This document shows positions 1 to 5,722 of a stretch of DNA of 14,617 nt, in pieces. Position numbers and translations under genes: made by a program. The DNA is taken from assembly GCA_948629335.1 (NCBI GenBank), contig CAPHZB010000019.1, positions 8,208 through 22,824 of the forward strand, given 5' to 3'. The stretch comes from an uncultured Bacilli bacterium. GTDB lineage: Bacteria; Bacillota_I; Bacilli_A; RF39; UBA660. Under the pieces are notes generated by a model. The model searched no databases. It was not told the origin of the DNA and saw only the letters and a program-made list of their open reading frames with translations. Each line of letters opens with the position of its first letter. Position 1 is the first letter of the stretch.

Positions 1-2
1 TG

Positions 3-137
3 ACTGGACCTACCGGACCTACTGGTTTGACTGGACCTACCGGACCTACTGGTTTGACTGGACCTACCGGACCTACTGGTTTGACTGGACCTACCGGACC
101 TACTGGTTTGACTGGACCTACCGGACCTACTGGGCCT
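3..137 (+). repeat. 27-bp tandem repeat encoding GPTGPTGLT
   Basis: There are four exact copies of a 27-bp unit (3-29, 30-56, 57-83, 84-110) and a fifth (111-137) that differs only in its last codons. The array runs off the left edge, so total copy number is unknown. The unit is a multiple of three, so gain or loss of copies keeps the frame and changes only stalk length. The copies are identical at the nucleotide level, including third positions, which points to recent expansion. Confidence 0.95.
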
Positions 138-260
138 ACTGGACCAAGAGGATATAGAGGAGATGATGGGATTGATGGAACTACTCCAACCTTTTCAATC
201 GGGAGTGTTACAACTGGTGCTCCTGGTACCCCAGCATCTGTTACAATTACACAGTCATAA
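3..260 (+). CDS. Collagen-like Gly-X-Y repeat protein, 5' end outside window
   Basis: The reading frame is open to the left edge of the window, so the true start is not visible; an in-frame TTG at 27 lies inside the repeat and is not a credible start. The visible part is a collagen-like tract of Gly-Pro-Thr and Gly-Leu-Thr triplets, then a less regular stretch (GPRGYRGDDGIDG), then a short tail containing IGSVTTGAPG and ending VTITQS. Similar Gly-X-Y proteins in Bacillota are surface or exosporium filaments; the location here is inferred. The tail matches the end of the next ORF (IGTVTTGAPG...VTITQ) and the two share about 20 identical bases (around 210-229 and 440-459). It ends with TAA, 30 bases before the next start and in the same frame. 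There is no globular head domain. Confidence 0.85.
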   Translation, partial: TGPTGPTGLTGPTGPTGLTGPTGPTGLTGPTGPTGLTGPTGPTGPTGPRGYRGDDGIDGTTPTFSIGSVTTGAPGTPASVTITQS

Positions 261-290
261 TTTTTAATTTTTAATGAAAGGATGATAAAA

Positions 291-503
291 ATGGATACTA
301 ACGAAATAAGTTATCAACTTGATTTTACAATACCGCGAGGAGAATCTGGACCTCAAGGACCAAAAGGAGATACTGGCGATGCTGGACCTCAAGGAGAAGT
401 TGGACCTACTGGCCCTGCGCCTAAAATTACAATAGGTACAGTTACAACTGGTGCTCCTGGTTCAGATGCACAAGTTACCATAACGCAAGCTTCTAAACCT
501 TAG
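291..503 (+). CDS. Short collagen-like protein, 70 residues
   Basis: A small Gly-X-Y protein beginning MDTNEISYQLDFTIPRGESG, followed by about ten triplets (GPQGPKGDTGDAGPQ and on), then the tail PKITIGTVTTGAPG and VTITQASKP. Start at 291 is preferred over the in-frame ATG at 282, because AAAGGATGAT (277-286) sits at a good distance before 291 but overlaps 282. The N-terminal pattern Y-x-L-D/N-F-x-I-P-x-G is shared with the proteins starting at 522 and 3480. There is no signal peptide, membrane segment or globular domain. It ends with TAG, 18 bases before the next ORF and in the same frame, so one added or suppressed stop is all that separates the ORFs. Cotranscription with its neighbours is very likely. 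The role is inferred as a surface or spore filament component. Confidence 0.8.
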   Translation: MDTNEISYQLDFTIPRGESGPQGPKGDTGDAGPQGEVGPTGPAPKITIGTVTTGAPGSDAQVTITQASKP

Positions 504-521
504 AAATTTAGAGGTGCAATA

Positions 522-1124
522 ATGAAAGATATAGATTATTTACTAAATTTTGTAATACCTAGTGGTGAAATTGGTCCTACTGGACCTACTGGACCAGATG
601 GTTCAAATATTGCACGTTCTGCTTACCTTGTTACTTACAATGATGGGACTGCTCCAACTGGAATAACTATTCAAAGTGATGATAGATTACCTATTGATGT
701 TAAAGAATTAGACATAAGTAACTTGATAACCCTAGATACCAATGATGAAACTATTAAATTTAATATAGAGGGTTACTACAAAATAACTTTTACAGTATCG
801 GCATACGTTCAATATGCATCAAATTCTACTTTTAATAAGCAAACGGACTTTGTATCACTTGCTTTTAGAAATGCAAACACAAAAAATGTTTATATAGGAA
901 CTAGTCAATGGGTTCTAAATGAAACTGCCATACAATTAGTTGGTCAAGGAATAATATCGATTACTAATACAAATGATGAATATGAACTTGTAAATTTGGG
1001 AAAAAGGCAGATTTGTCTTGAAACCCCTGAATTAAAAAACACAATTTCAAATTCATATTTTTCTAACTCTTTACTTACAATAGTAATTGAATATTTAGGA
1101 AGACAAAGCGCTACTAATAATTAG
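522..1124 (+). CDS. Collagen-like protein with C-terminal jelly-roll-like head
   Basis: A 200-residue protein with three parts. The N-terminal module has Y-x-L-N-F-x-I-P (residues 6-13); it is followed by a very short Gly-X-Y stalk (GEIGPTGPTGPDG, about 15-27); and residues 32-195 are rich in alternating hydrophobic strands (for example FNIEGYYKITFTVSAY). This resembles the C1q/TNF-like trimerising heads of BclA-type exosporium proteins; the fold assignment is by pattern, not by search. GAGGTG (511-516) lies 5 bases before the ATG. It is the last ORF of the collagen-like trio and is followed by a strong hairpin terminator. The stalk is unusually short for a BclA-like protein, which fits the idea that the long stalk is encoded by the two upstream ORFs. 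No enzymatic motif is visible. Confidence 0.8.
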   Translation: MKDIDYLLNFVIPSGEIGPTGPTGPDGSNIARSAYLVTYNDGTAPTGITIQSDDRLPIDVKELDISNLITLDTNDETIKFNIEGYYKITFTVSAYVQYASNSTFNKQTDFVSLAFRNANTKNVYIGTSQWVLNETAIQLVGQGIISITNTNDEYELVNLGKRQICLETPELKNTISNSYFSNSLLTIVIEYLGRQSATNN

Positions 1125-1157
1125 ACTATAAATAATATGGTTTATAAAATAAAATTT

Positions 1158-1191
1158 AAAGAAATGTATAATTTTGTACATTTCTTTTTTT
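1158..1191 (+). terminator. Rho-independent terminator of the collagen-like operon
   Basis: A perfect 11-bp stem (AAAGAAATGTA at 1158-1168 with TACATTTCTTT at 1177-1187), extendable inward by a wobble pair and an A-T pair, followed by a run of T to 1191. It lies 34 bases after the stop of the head-domain gene. Confidence 0.85.
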
Positions 1192-1671
1192 AAGGATACT
1201 TAACCTATTGTTTGTAAAATAATTGAGCTATATGAAAATTATAAAATACACACAATAATACAGCAAATCTAACAAAATATGATAAATGGTTTCTAAATAT
1301 TGGAAATAGAATTCAGAATCCTTTAATTCAAGAACTATATATTGTTAGTATTTACGACCATGCAAAAAAACAAGTGAAAAAATCGCTTATTCTTTATGTA
1401 ATTAGGTTGTACAAAATATAGAGAGTTCCTTTCACTATTTAGTTAAACAACCCTATTCATTTACCCCATATAGTCGACATGTCTCAATATATCTTCTTAT
1501 ATTAGCATAATTATTGTCCTTTCTATATTTTGAAATTGACCACTTACCTTCATTTTTAATTTTATTCTTCTTAAATTTCTCACACTTAAATTATTGATAA
1601 ATAATATACAAACTCTAGTATCCAATAAATTCATTCCCTTTTTCCTTTATTAACGCATTTTTTTATGGTGC
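1192..1671. other. AT-rich gap without an intact gene
   Basis: Together with the flanking terminators this fills the stretch between the collagen-like operon and the convergent Nudix-like gene. No intact ORF with a ribosome binding site was found. The only coding-like signal is the decayed minus-strand stretch at 1455-1590, listed separately. No tRNA or other RNA gene was recognised. Confidence 0.6.
1455..1590 (-). pseudogene. Decayed coding remnant, unidentified
   Basis: The minus strand is open for about 44 codons with protein-like composition, including KWSISKYRKD and NIRRYIETCRLYGVNE, flanked by a stop at each end. No start codon with a ribosome binding site precedes it. Downstream, another frame continues briefly as NSERNSLYFVQPNYIKN, which suggests a frameshifted gene. 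The basic, Tyr/Arg-rich helix is reminiscent of mobile-element proteins, but I cannot assign a family. Confidence 0.3.
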
Positions 1672-1698
1672 AAAAAAGCACACTTCTATATTGCTTTT
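1672..1698 (-). terminator. Probable terminator after the Nudix-like gene
   Basis: On the minus strand AAAAGCA (1698-1692) pairs with TGCTTTT (1680-1674) around an 11-base loop, and the 3' arm runs into six T. It begins 15 bases beyond the stop codon. The stem is short and mostly A-T, so strength is uncertain. Confidence 0.5.
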
Positions 1699-1712
1699 CT
1701 CATTTCTTTGCA

Positions 1713-2618
1713 TTAAATAGTCCTTATGAAACTTTTAATTTTTTTCATTAATTTAGGATTACTAGGAAAATTACTATTTTTTGCTTGTTCACCTCCAGCA
1801 AAAATGTTTGGATTTAAATTATATAAGTTCATAATATCTTCAAAAATTCCCATATAAATGCCATCAATATTTTCAGAAAAGTTTTCTTTAGAAAATTTAA
1901 TTATATCAATCAATTGGTTATAATCAACGAATAAAGCACATAAAATAACTAATTCGTTCGATACTTTATTATGAAAACCCCCAAGCCTAACAATTTTGGT
2001 TAAAGGAACTGAAATTCCAAGTTCTTCATTAATTTCTTTTATAAGTAATTCCATAGGATTAAGTGTTTCAAATAATTTTGTTTGTTCATTCCATATTGTA
2101 GGAAGATGTCCACCTGCGCATAAAAGTTCTATAACAGGCCTATCAATAGATCCATCCCATCCACCAACTCTTCGATTCATTAAATAAATTAAGTCATTTT
2201 CTTTAACAGATTCTAGGTCTCTTTTATAACCCATCCACATACGATCATATAAAGTTTTATTATAATTAGTAGAAAGAATTATCTTTCTTAATTCATTTAG
2301 ATTATTTTGAGATATTCTATGAAAAAATAAACATTGAACACTAATATGTTGAGGAATAGGATTATGATTTTCGGCAAAAAGTCTAGGTACTAATATATTG
2401 GTATTTTTATATTGCAAATCTAAAGGGTTGCTTATTTTTATTACTCTTAGCAAGTCTTTTAAATTATTATCTTTTTTATATATTTTATCATCAGTATAAA
2501 ATAATTTTATGTTTTTTTCATATAGTAAAACATCCGATTCATATGTTTTATCCATTTGGTCAAAGGATATCCTTTTTAAACTATTTAACTTATCTGTAGC
2601 CATTTTATTATATTTCAT
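1713..2618 (-). CDS. Nudix-like hydrolase domain protein of unknown role
   Basis: A 301-residue protein. Residues 1-150 match nothing I recognise. Residues 160-235 carry a Nudix-like region: LLCAGGHLP (165-173), then KEINEELGI (194-202), which matches the second half of the Nudix box with Lys in place of the usual Arg and with the three metal-binding acids Glu195, Glu198 and Glu199. The first half is divergent: there is an insertion after GGHLP, and the conserved Glu eight residues before the Arg/Lys is Leu186. Nudix enzymes cleave nucleoside-diphosphate-linked substrates; the substrate here cannot be told and a loss of activity is possible. The ATG is preceded by AAGAAGG (2636-2630). It is monocistronic, between its own promoter and terminator, in an accessory region beside surface-protein genes, so recent acquisition is plausible. 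Confidence 0.65.
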   Translation of the reverse strand: MKYNKMATDKLNSLKRISFDQMDKTYESDVLLYEKNIKLFYTDDKIYKKDNNLKDLLRVIKISNPLDLQYKNTNILVPRLFAENHNPIPQHISVQCLFFHRISQNNLNELRKIILSTNYNKTLYDRMWMGYKRDLESVKENDLIYLMNRRVGGWDGSIDRPVIELLCAGGHLPTIWNEQTKLFETLNPMELLIKEINEELGISVPLTKIVRLGGFHNKVSNELVILCALFVDYNQLIDIIKFSKENFSENIDGIYMGIFEDIMNLYNLNPNIFAGGEQAKNSNFPSNPKLMKKIKSFIRTI

Positions 2619-2641
2619 ATTTATTTTTTCCTTCTTAAATC

Positions 2642-2670
2642 ATTGTATCCTATTTTATATTAAAAGTAAA
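2642..2670 (-). promoter_or_regulatory. Probable sigma-A promoter of the Nudix-like gene
   Basis: On the minus strand TTTACT (2670-2665) is separated by 17 bases from TACAAT (2647-2642), 4/6 and 5/6 to consensus. Transcription would start near 2635, giving a very short leader that barely includes the ribosome binding site. Confidence 0.45.
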
Positions 2671-2946
2671 CTAAAAATACAGATATAAAAAGTTATTAGG
2701 CAATATAACTATTGAGTTCATATTATATCGCAGCTATATTTTTAACGTGCATTTTAAAAATAGGTTTAAAAAGAGAGACGATGTGTCTTATTAGTAGATA
2801 CTACCAAAATCTAAATAGATTTGACCAAGTTAGAATATGACTAAACAAGATTATCATTAATCACTATTTTTAAAAACTTCTTATGTTGAAAGACACTTAA
2901 AATGAGTCCTGATAATGAAAATTTAATCGAAAAAACAACTCAAATG
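2671..2946. other. AT-rich intergenic stretch, nothing identified
   Basis: Together with the flanking promoter and terminator this fills the space between the Nudix-like gene and the next collagen-like gene. I see no intact ORF, RNA gene or clear repeat in it. Confidence 0.5.
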
Positions 2947-2984
2947 AAAAGGTTTTTCAATAACTAATTTTGAACAGCCTTTTT
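2947..2984 (-). terminator. Probable terminator overlapping the stop of the 2983-3480 gene
   Basis: A 14-bp imperfect stem (2947-2960 with 2970-2983, two mismatches in the minus-strand RNA) with a 9-base loop, followed on the minus strand by a short T run. The 5' arm overlaps the TAA stop. The plus-strand form pairs slightly better and also ends in T, so it may work in both directions. Confidence 0.5.
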
Positions 2985-3480
2985 AATCAAGTTGCTTTAT
3001 CAGTAAACTTGCATTATTAGCCACCGACACTTCTACATCAGTATCAGTTGCGAGCGCTAAATCTACAACACTCCCCTTTTGAAACATGTAAATTGTATTC
3101 ATACAGAAAACTGATGATATTCCAGCTTCTAAAATTTTAGTACTTACTGTTGAAATAATATCATTGCCATTTTCTCTAACGGTAGCGGTTAAGATTGTTT
3201 TTGATGGCACAGATAAATTTAAATTATAAGTTATTTCATATATTCCATCCTGTTCAATTATAATACTATTTAATTCTTTATAATCTACATTTTTTGAAAA
3301 TAAGGAATCATTAAGCAAAACTTGTTCCTGACAACCAGAACTTAGATTTATTGTACTTACACTGTAATTATATTTTCCACCATAAGAGGATAATCCTGGA
3401 ATATTTTTGGATGTTGGTCCCGTTGGTCCTGTTGGACCCTGCGGTATTATAAAATCAAATGTATAATTTTTAGAATTCAT
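2983..3480 (-). CDS. Collagen-stub protein with BclA-like globular head
   Basis: A 165-residue protein. It begins with the same N-terminal module as the plus-strand genes (YTFDFIIPQG, residues 6-15), then only three Gly-Pro-Thr triplets (GPTGPTGPT), then a head domain (about 27-165) rich in beta strands, for example IIIEQDGIYEITYNLNLSVP and ILTATVRENGNDI. This follows the usual layout of BclA C-terminal heads, which form trimers on the exosporium; family and location are inferred by pattern. AGAAAGGATA lies just before the ATG. The head is diverged from that of the 522-1124 protein but both have the E-G/D-G-x-Y-x-I-T-F/Y strand. The gene is monocistronic and in the opposite orientation to the collagen-like trio. 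There is no signal peptide, which is usual for spore-surface proteins. Confidence 0.75.
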   Translation of the reverse strand: MNSKNYTFDFIIPQGPTGPTGPTSKNIPGLSSYGGKYNYSVSTINLSSGCQEQVLLNDSLFSKNVDYKELNSIIIEQDGIYEITYNLNLSVPSKTILTATVRENGNDIISTVSTKILEAGISSVFCMNTIYMFQKGSVVDLALATDTDVEVSVANNASLLIKQLD

Positions 3481-3534
3481 AGATATCCTTTCTATTTTTA
3501 GTATATATTTATGTTATATACCTATTATTAATAT

Positions 3535-3562
3535 ATTCTACTTAAGTATTTTTGTGATTCAA
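3535..3562 (-). promoter_or_regulatory. Possible promoter of the 2983-3480 gene
   Basis: On the minus strand TTGAAT (3562-3557) precedes TAGAAT (3540-3535) with a 16-base spacer. This would leave a leader of roughly 48 bases. The region is very AT-rich, so chance matches are likely; a sporulation sigma factor is equally possible. Confidence 0.3.
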
Positions 3563-3652
3563 TAAAATTAAAGTTTATAATAATCACATTAGTTAAAGAA
3601 ACTATTATTCTTAAATATGCAAGTTGTGATACCTATTAGTACTCTTACACTC

Positions 3653-3935
3653 CTATTTAGTTACATAGTTATAGAACCATTTTTTAGAATCAATTAGAAA
3701 TATGTATACTTCTTTTACTTATTTCTATGAATCTTTTTAAGAAATTATTCTGACTCTATTATCAGATCCGTTATCCAAAAGTATTGCTAATCTATCTTTT
3801 TTGTTATTTTAATGCGTAATTTTGTCTTTTGTACTTTCTTCAATAATCACCCATTTGATTTCTTTAATGAATAATCTCTCATATAGGGTTACTTCCTTTA
3901 GTTCATTTTAAGACGTTTTTTCAAAATTTCACTAA
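3653..3935 (-). pseudogene. Decayed coding remnant, unidentified
   Basis: The minus strand holds broken coding sequence. A 30-codon segment from 3901 includes KEVTLYERLFIKEIKWVI, then TAA at 3811-3809; the same frame resumes with KKDRLAILLDNGSDNRVRII and stops at 3739-3737; a shifted frame continues as IFLIDSKKWFYNYVTK and stops at 3655-3653. An upstream piece in yet another frame reads SEILKKRLKM. The AILLDNGSDNRVRI stretch recalls a small beta domain seen at the end of some restriction-endonuclease-like proteins, but this is an impression only. It has no usable start and at least two stops and one frameshift. It occupies most of the 489-base gap 3481-3969; the rest of that gap shows nothing else beyond the promoter and terminator listed. 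Confidence 0.35.
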
Positions 3936-3945
3936 ACTAACAATT

Positions 3946-3969
3946 TAAAAAACTAACCTGTTGGTTAGT
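3946..3969 (-). terminator. Terminator of the 3970-4389 gene
   Basis: On the minus strand ACTAACC (3969-3963) pairs perfectly with GGTTAGT (3958-3952) around a 4-base loop, followed by six T. It abuts the TAG stop codon directly. Confidence 0.85.
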
Positions 3970-4389
3970 CTATTTATTAATCATATTCATTAAATTAATT
4001 TTAAAAATATCCTTATCTGCGTGTTCCTTAGATACCATAATTCCTTTATAAGTTACAAGTTCTGATTGATGCCCCTCTGCTAAAATATCTTCTGGAGTAA
4101 TTGTATTTAACATAACAATTTTCTCTTGTTCATAAACCACATAATGCAATTTAATATACCCATGTACTTTTGCAAAAATAGCATCTGTTGGTAATCTTAA
4201 TTCATATGACTTTGTACTACTCTTTTCATTCGTTGCAACCAATTCACCTAGAAACTCTCCCTCTTTTAAACGTGGATAATAATCGAAATATAATTTCTTA
4301 TAAGCGAGCATATTATATTTCTTTAAAGAACGCTCCAACTTATGAAATTCATTTTCATTCACATAATCAAACATGTACGTTTCTTTCAT
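3970..4389 (-). CDS. Conserved-looking hypothetical protein, 139 residues
   Basis: Not recognised. The protein is soluble, without signal peptide or membrane segments. The N-terminal third is helical and rich in Tyr/Lys (for example LERSLKKYNMLAYKKLYFDY). The rest contains charged beta-like stretches (SYELRLPTDAIFAKVHGYIK, LHYVVYEQEKIVMLN) and ends in a Lys-rich helix. The start at 4389 is supported by GGTGAGGTG eight or so bases upstream. It lies 52 bases downstream of smr, with its own near-consensus promoter in between and a terminator immediately after the stop. It can therefore be made alone or as the last gene of a pfkB-smr transcript. No function is claimed. Confidence 0.75.
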   Translation of the reverse strand: MKETYMFDYVNENEFHKLERSLKKYNMLAYKKLYFDYYPRLKEGEFLGELVATNEKSSTKSYELRLPTDAIFAKVHGYIKLHYVVYEQEKIVMLNTITPEDILAEGHQSELVTYKGIMVSKEHADKDIFKINLMNMINK

Positions 4390-4426
4390 ACGAATTCACC
4401 TCACCATCTAGTTTTCTCCTATTAAA

Positions 4427-4455
4427 ATCATATCATAATTCCTATTTTATGTCAA
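4427..4455 (-). promoter_or_regulatory. Strong sigma-A promoter inside the 3' end of smr
   Basis: On the minus strand a perfect TTGACA (4455-4450) is followed by exactly 17 bases and TATGAT (4432-4427), which is preceded by TGA as an extended -10 (4435-4433). The -35 box overlaps the last codons of smr. The predicted start near 4420 gives a leader of about 30 bases with a good ribosome binding site for the 139-residue protein. Confidence 0.8.
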
Positions 4456-4720
4456 ACGTAATTCTGGCTACTGTACAGCCTGCATTACCAATTATTCCTT
4501 TATATTCTAACACATTTCTATTTCTTCTAAGTGTCAACTCTGTCACTTTTCTTAAAACGCCCCTCCCATTTCCGTGAACAATTACAATAACCTCATTTCG
4601 CATTTTTTGATTATCGCGAACAAAATCATTAATTGCAACTTGTGCTGTCTGCGCATCATATCCATGTAAATCCAGTTTTGGAAGACTATCATAAAAAATA
4701 ATATTATTTAAGTTCGTCAT
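4442..4720 (-). CDS. Small Smr-domain protein
   Basis: A 92-residue protein that is essentially one Smr domain. It has the LDLHG motif (residues 17-21) and the HGNGRGVLR loop (49-57), the two hallmarks of the MutS2/SmrB-type Smr fold, and it ends GxAGCTVARITF, typical of the closing strand. Stand-alone Smr proteins are linked to nucleic-acid cleavage or nicking; the LDxHG and HGxGxG motifs are intact, so activity is plausible. It begins 17 bases before the stop of the PfkB-type kinase in another frame, with only a weak AAGAAG before the ATG, which suggests translational coupling. Its last codons contain the -35 box of the next gene. Its role with a sugar kinase is unclear. Confidence 0.9.
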   Translation of the reverse strand: MTNLNNIIFYDSLPKLDLHGYDAQTAQVAINDFVRDNQKMRNEVIVIVHGNGRGVLRKVTELTLRRNRNVLEYKGIIGNAGCTVARITFDIK

Positions 4721-5597
4721 ACTTCTTTTTTATTTCATCATAGGAAAATATTGAATTTCTACTTCCAATTTTTGTTACAGAAAGTCCAGCTGTCACATTT
4801 GAAAACTTCAATATGTCTTCTAAATTCCAATTTTTAGAAATTCCATAAGTAAACGCCCCATGAAAAATGTCCCCTGCTCCAGTAGAATCTACTGTTTTTA
4901 CTTCTATTCCAGGCATAACCTTCACCTGATTTTCTTTTTCATATAAGCAACCCTTATCCTCAACAGTAATCACAATATTTTTTGTAAAAGTTTCCTTCAT
5001 CTTCTTAAATACTTCTTCATATGTATTTTCATTTAATTCACTAGTTGTAACTGTTTCTGCAAATTCCTTAGAACATACGACATAATCAATTAAACTTGCT
5101 AGGCGCAAATTATCTTCTGTTACTCGCCCTGCATCCATAATAGAGATAGCTTCTGGATATTTTTCAATCATATTCTTAGATAATTCAAATTCATGTCCAT
5201 CAACTAAAATAATATCAGGTTCAAAATCTAAATCAATCATTTTCATTTTTTCCGCCTCGCCTGGTCGATAAGAAACAATTGTTCTCGTTCCAGATTCCAC
5301 ATTTGCAAAGATAATAGAAGAGGTTGTTTCATACCCATCAAGGATTCGCATATATCTTGTATCAACGCCAACTTCATCTAATTCTTTCTTGATATAATTA
5401 CCATACTTATCATTTCCAACAACACCAATAAAGCAGGTATCTACACCCCATTTCCCAAGTAAATAAGCAGCATTGCAGGCAGGTCCACCACCACATTCAA
5501 ACTTTGTATCAATTCTAAGTTTCGTATTTTCTTCTAAAAACCCGCACATTGGAATTGTTGTATCATAGGAAGCATGTCCAATACATAATATTTTCAT
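4704..5597 (-). CDS. PfkB-family carbohydrate/nucleoside kinase
   Basis: A 297-residue protein from the start at 5597. It transfers phosphate from ATP to a sugar or nucleoside hydroxyl in the cytoplasm. Visible family marks are the N-terminal strand ILCIGHASYD, the substrate-side glycine motif CGGGPACNAA (35-44) followed by GKWGVDTCFIGVVGNDKYG, and the anion-hole/catalytic motif VDSTGAGDIFHGAF (236-249) with base Asp243. Length is normal for ribokinase-like enzymes. A longer ORF reaches 5663, but AGGTGAGA sits just before 5597 and the promoter lies between 5597 and 5663, so the short form is chosen. Substrate is not decided by these motifs; ribokinase-, fructokinase- and nucleoside-kinase-like members all share them. 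It is the first gene of an operon with smr, overlapping it by 17 bases. Confidence 0.9.
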   Translation of the reverse strand: MKILCIGHASYDTTIPMCGFLEENTKLRIDTKFECGGGPACNAAYLLGKWGVDTCFIGVVGNDKYGNYIKKELDEVGVDTRYMRILDGYETTSSIIFANVESGTRTIVSYRPGEAEKMKMIDLDFEPDIILVDGHEFELSKNMIEKYPEAISIMDAGRVTEDNLRLASLIDYVVCSKEFAETVTTSELNENTYEEVFKKMKETFTKNIVITVEDKGCLYEKENQVKVMPGIEVKTVDSTGAGDIFHGAFTYGISKNWNLEDILKFSNVTAGLSVTKIGSRNSIFSYDEIKKKYDELK

Positions 5598-5613
5598 ATT
5601 CTCACCTAGTATA

Positions 5614-5642
5614 ATTATAGTTTTTTTTCTAACTCTTGTCCA
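5614..5642 (-). promoter_or_regulatory. Sigma-A promoter of the pfkB-smr operon
   Basis: On the minus strand TGGACA (5642-5637) is followed by 17 bases, including a run of eight A, and a perfect TATAAT (5619-5614). Transcription would start near 5607, just at the ribosome binding site, which makes the longer in-frame start at 5663 unusable from this promoter. Confidence 0.7.
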
Positions 5643-5722
5643 TGAAAAAAAGAATATTTCCATATATTAGACAAATTATTTTACACTTATTCCTCTATAT
5701 ATGATATTCTTTTATTTTCTTT

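Noticed and set aside
3..137. Regular repeats at the left edge could look like a CRISPR or satellite array
   Set aside because: The repeats are directly adjacent without spacers, in frame, and encode Gly-X-Y triplets.
27..260. TTG at 27 as the start of the first collagen-like gene
   Set aside because: The same frame is open upstream to the window edge and the TTG is the Leu codon of every repeat unit, with no ribosome binding site.
1192..1671. tRNA genes or structured RNAs in the AT-rich gaps (also 2671-2946 and 3481-3945)
   Set aside because: No T-loop-like GTTCRA core with matching acceptor stems, and no long GC-containing stems beyond the terminators listed.
5620..5636. The A8 run inside the pfkB promoter spacer as a second phase-variable switch
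   Set aside because: Eight A in AT-rich DNA is expected by chance and is short for slippage. It is far weaker evidence than the G12 tract.
5598..5663. N-terminal extension of the PfkB-type kinase beginning MEIFFFSW
   Set aside because: The promoter lies inside it, the ribosome binding site is at the internal ATG (5597), and the family fold begins there with KILCIGHASYD.
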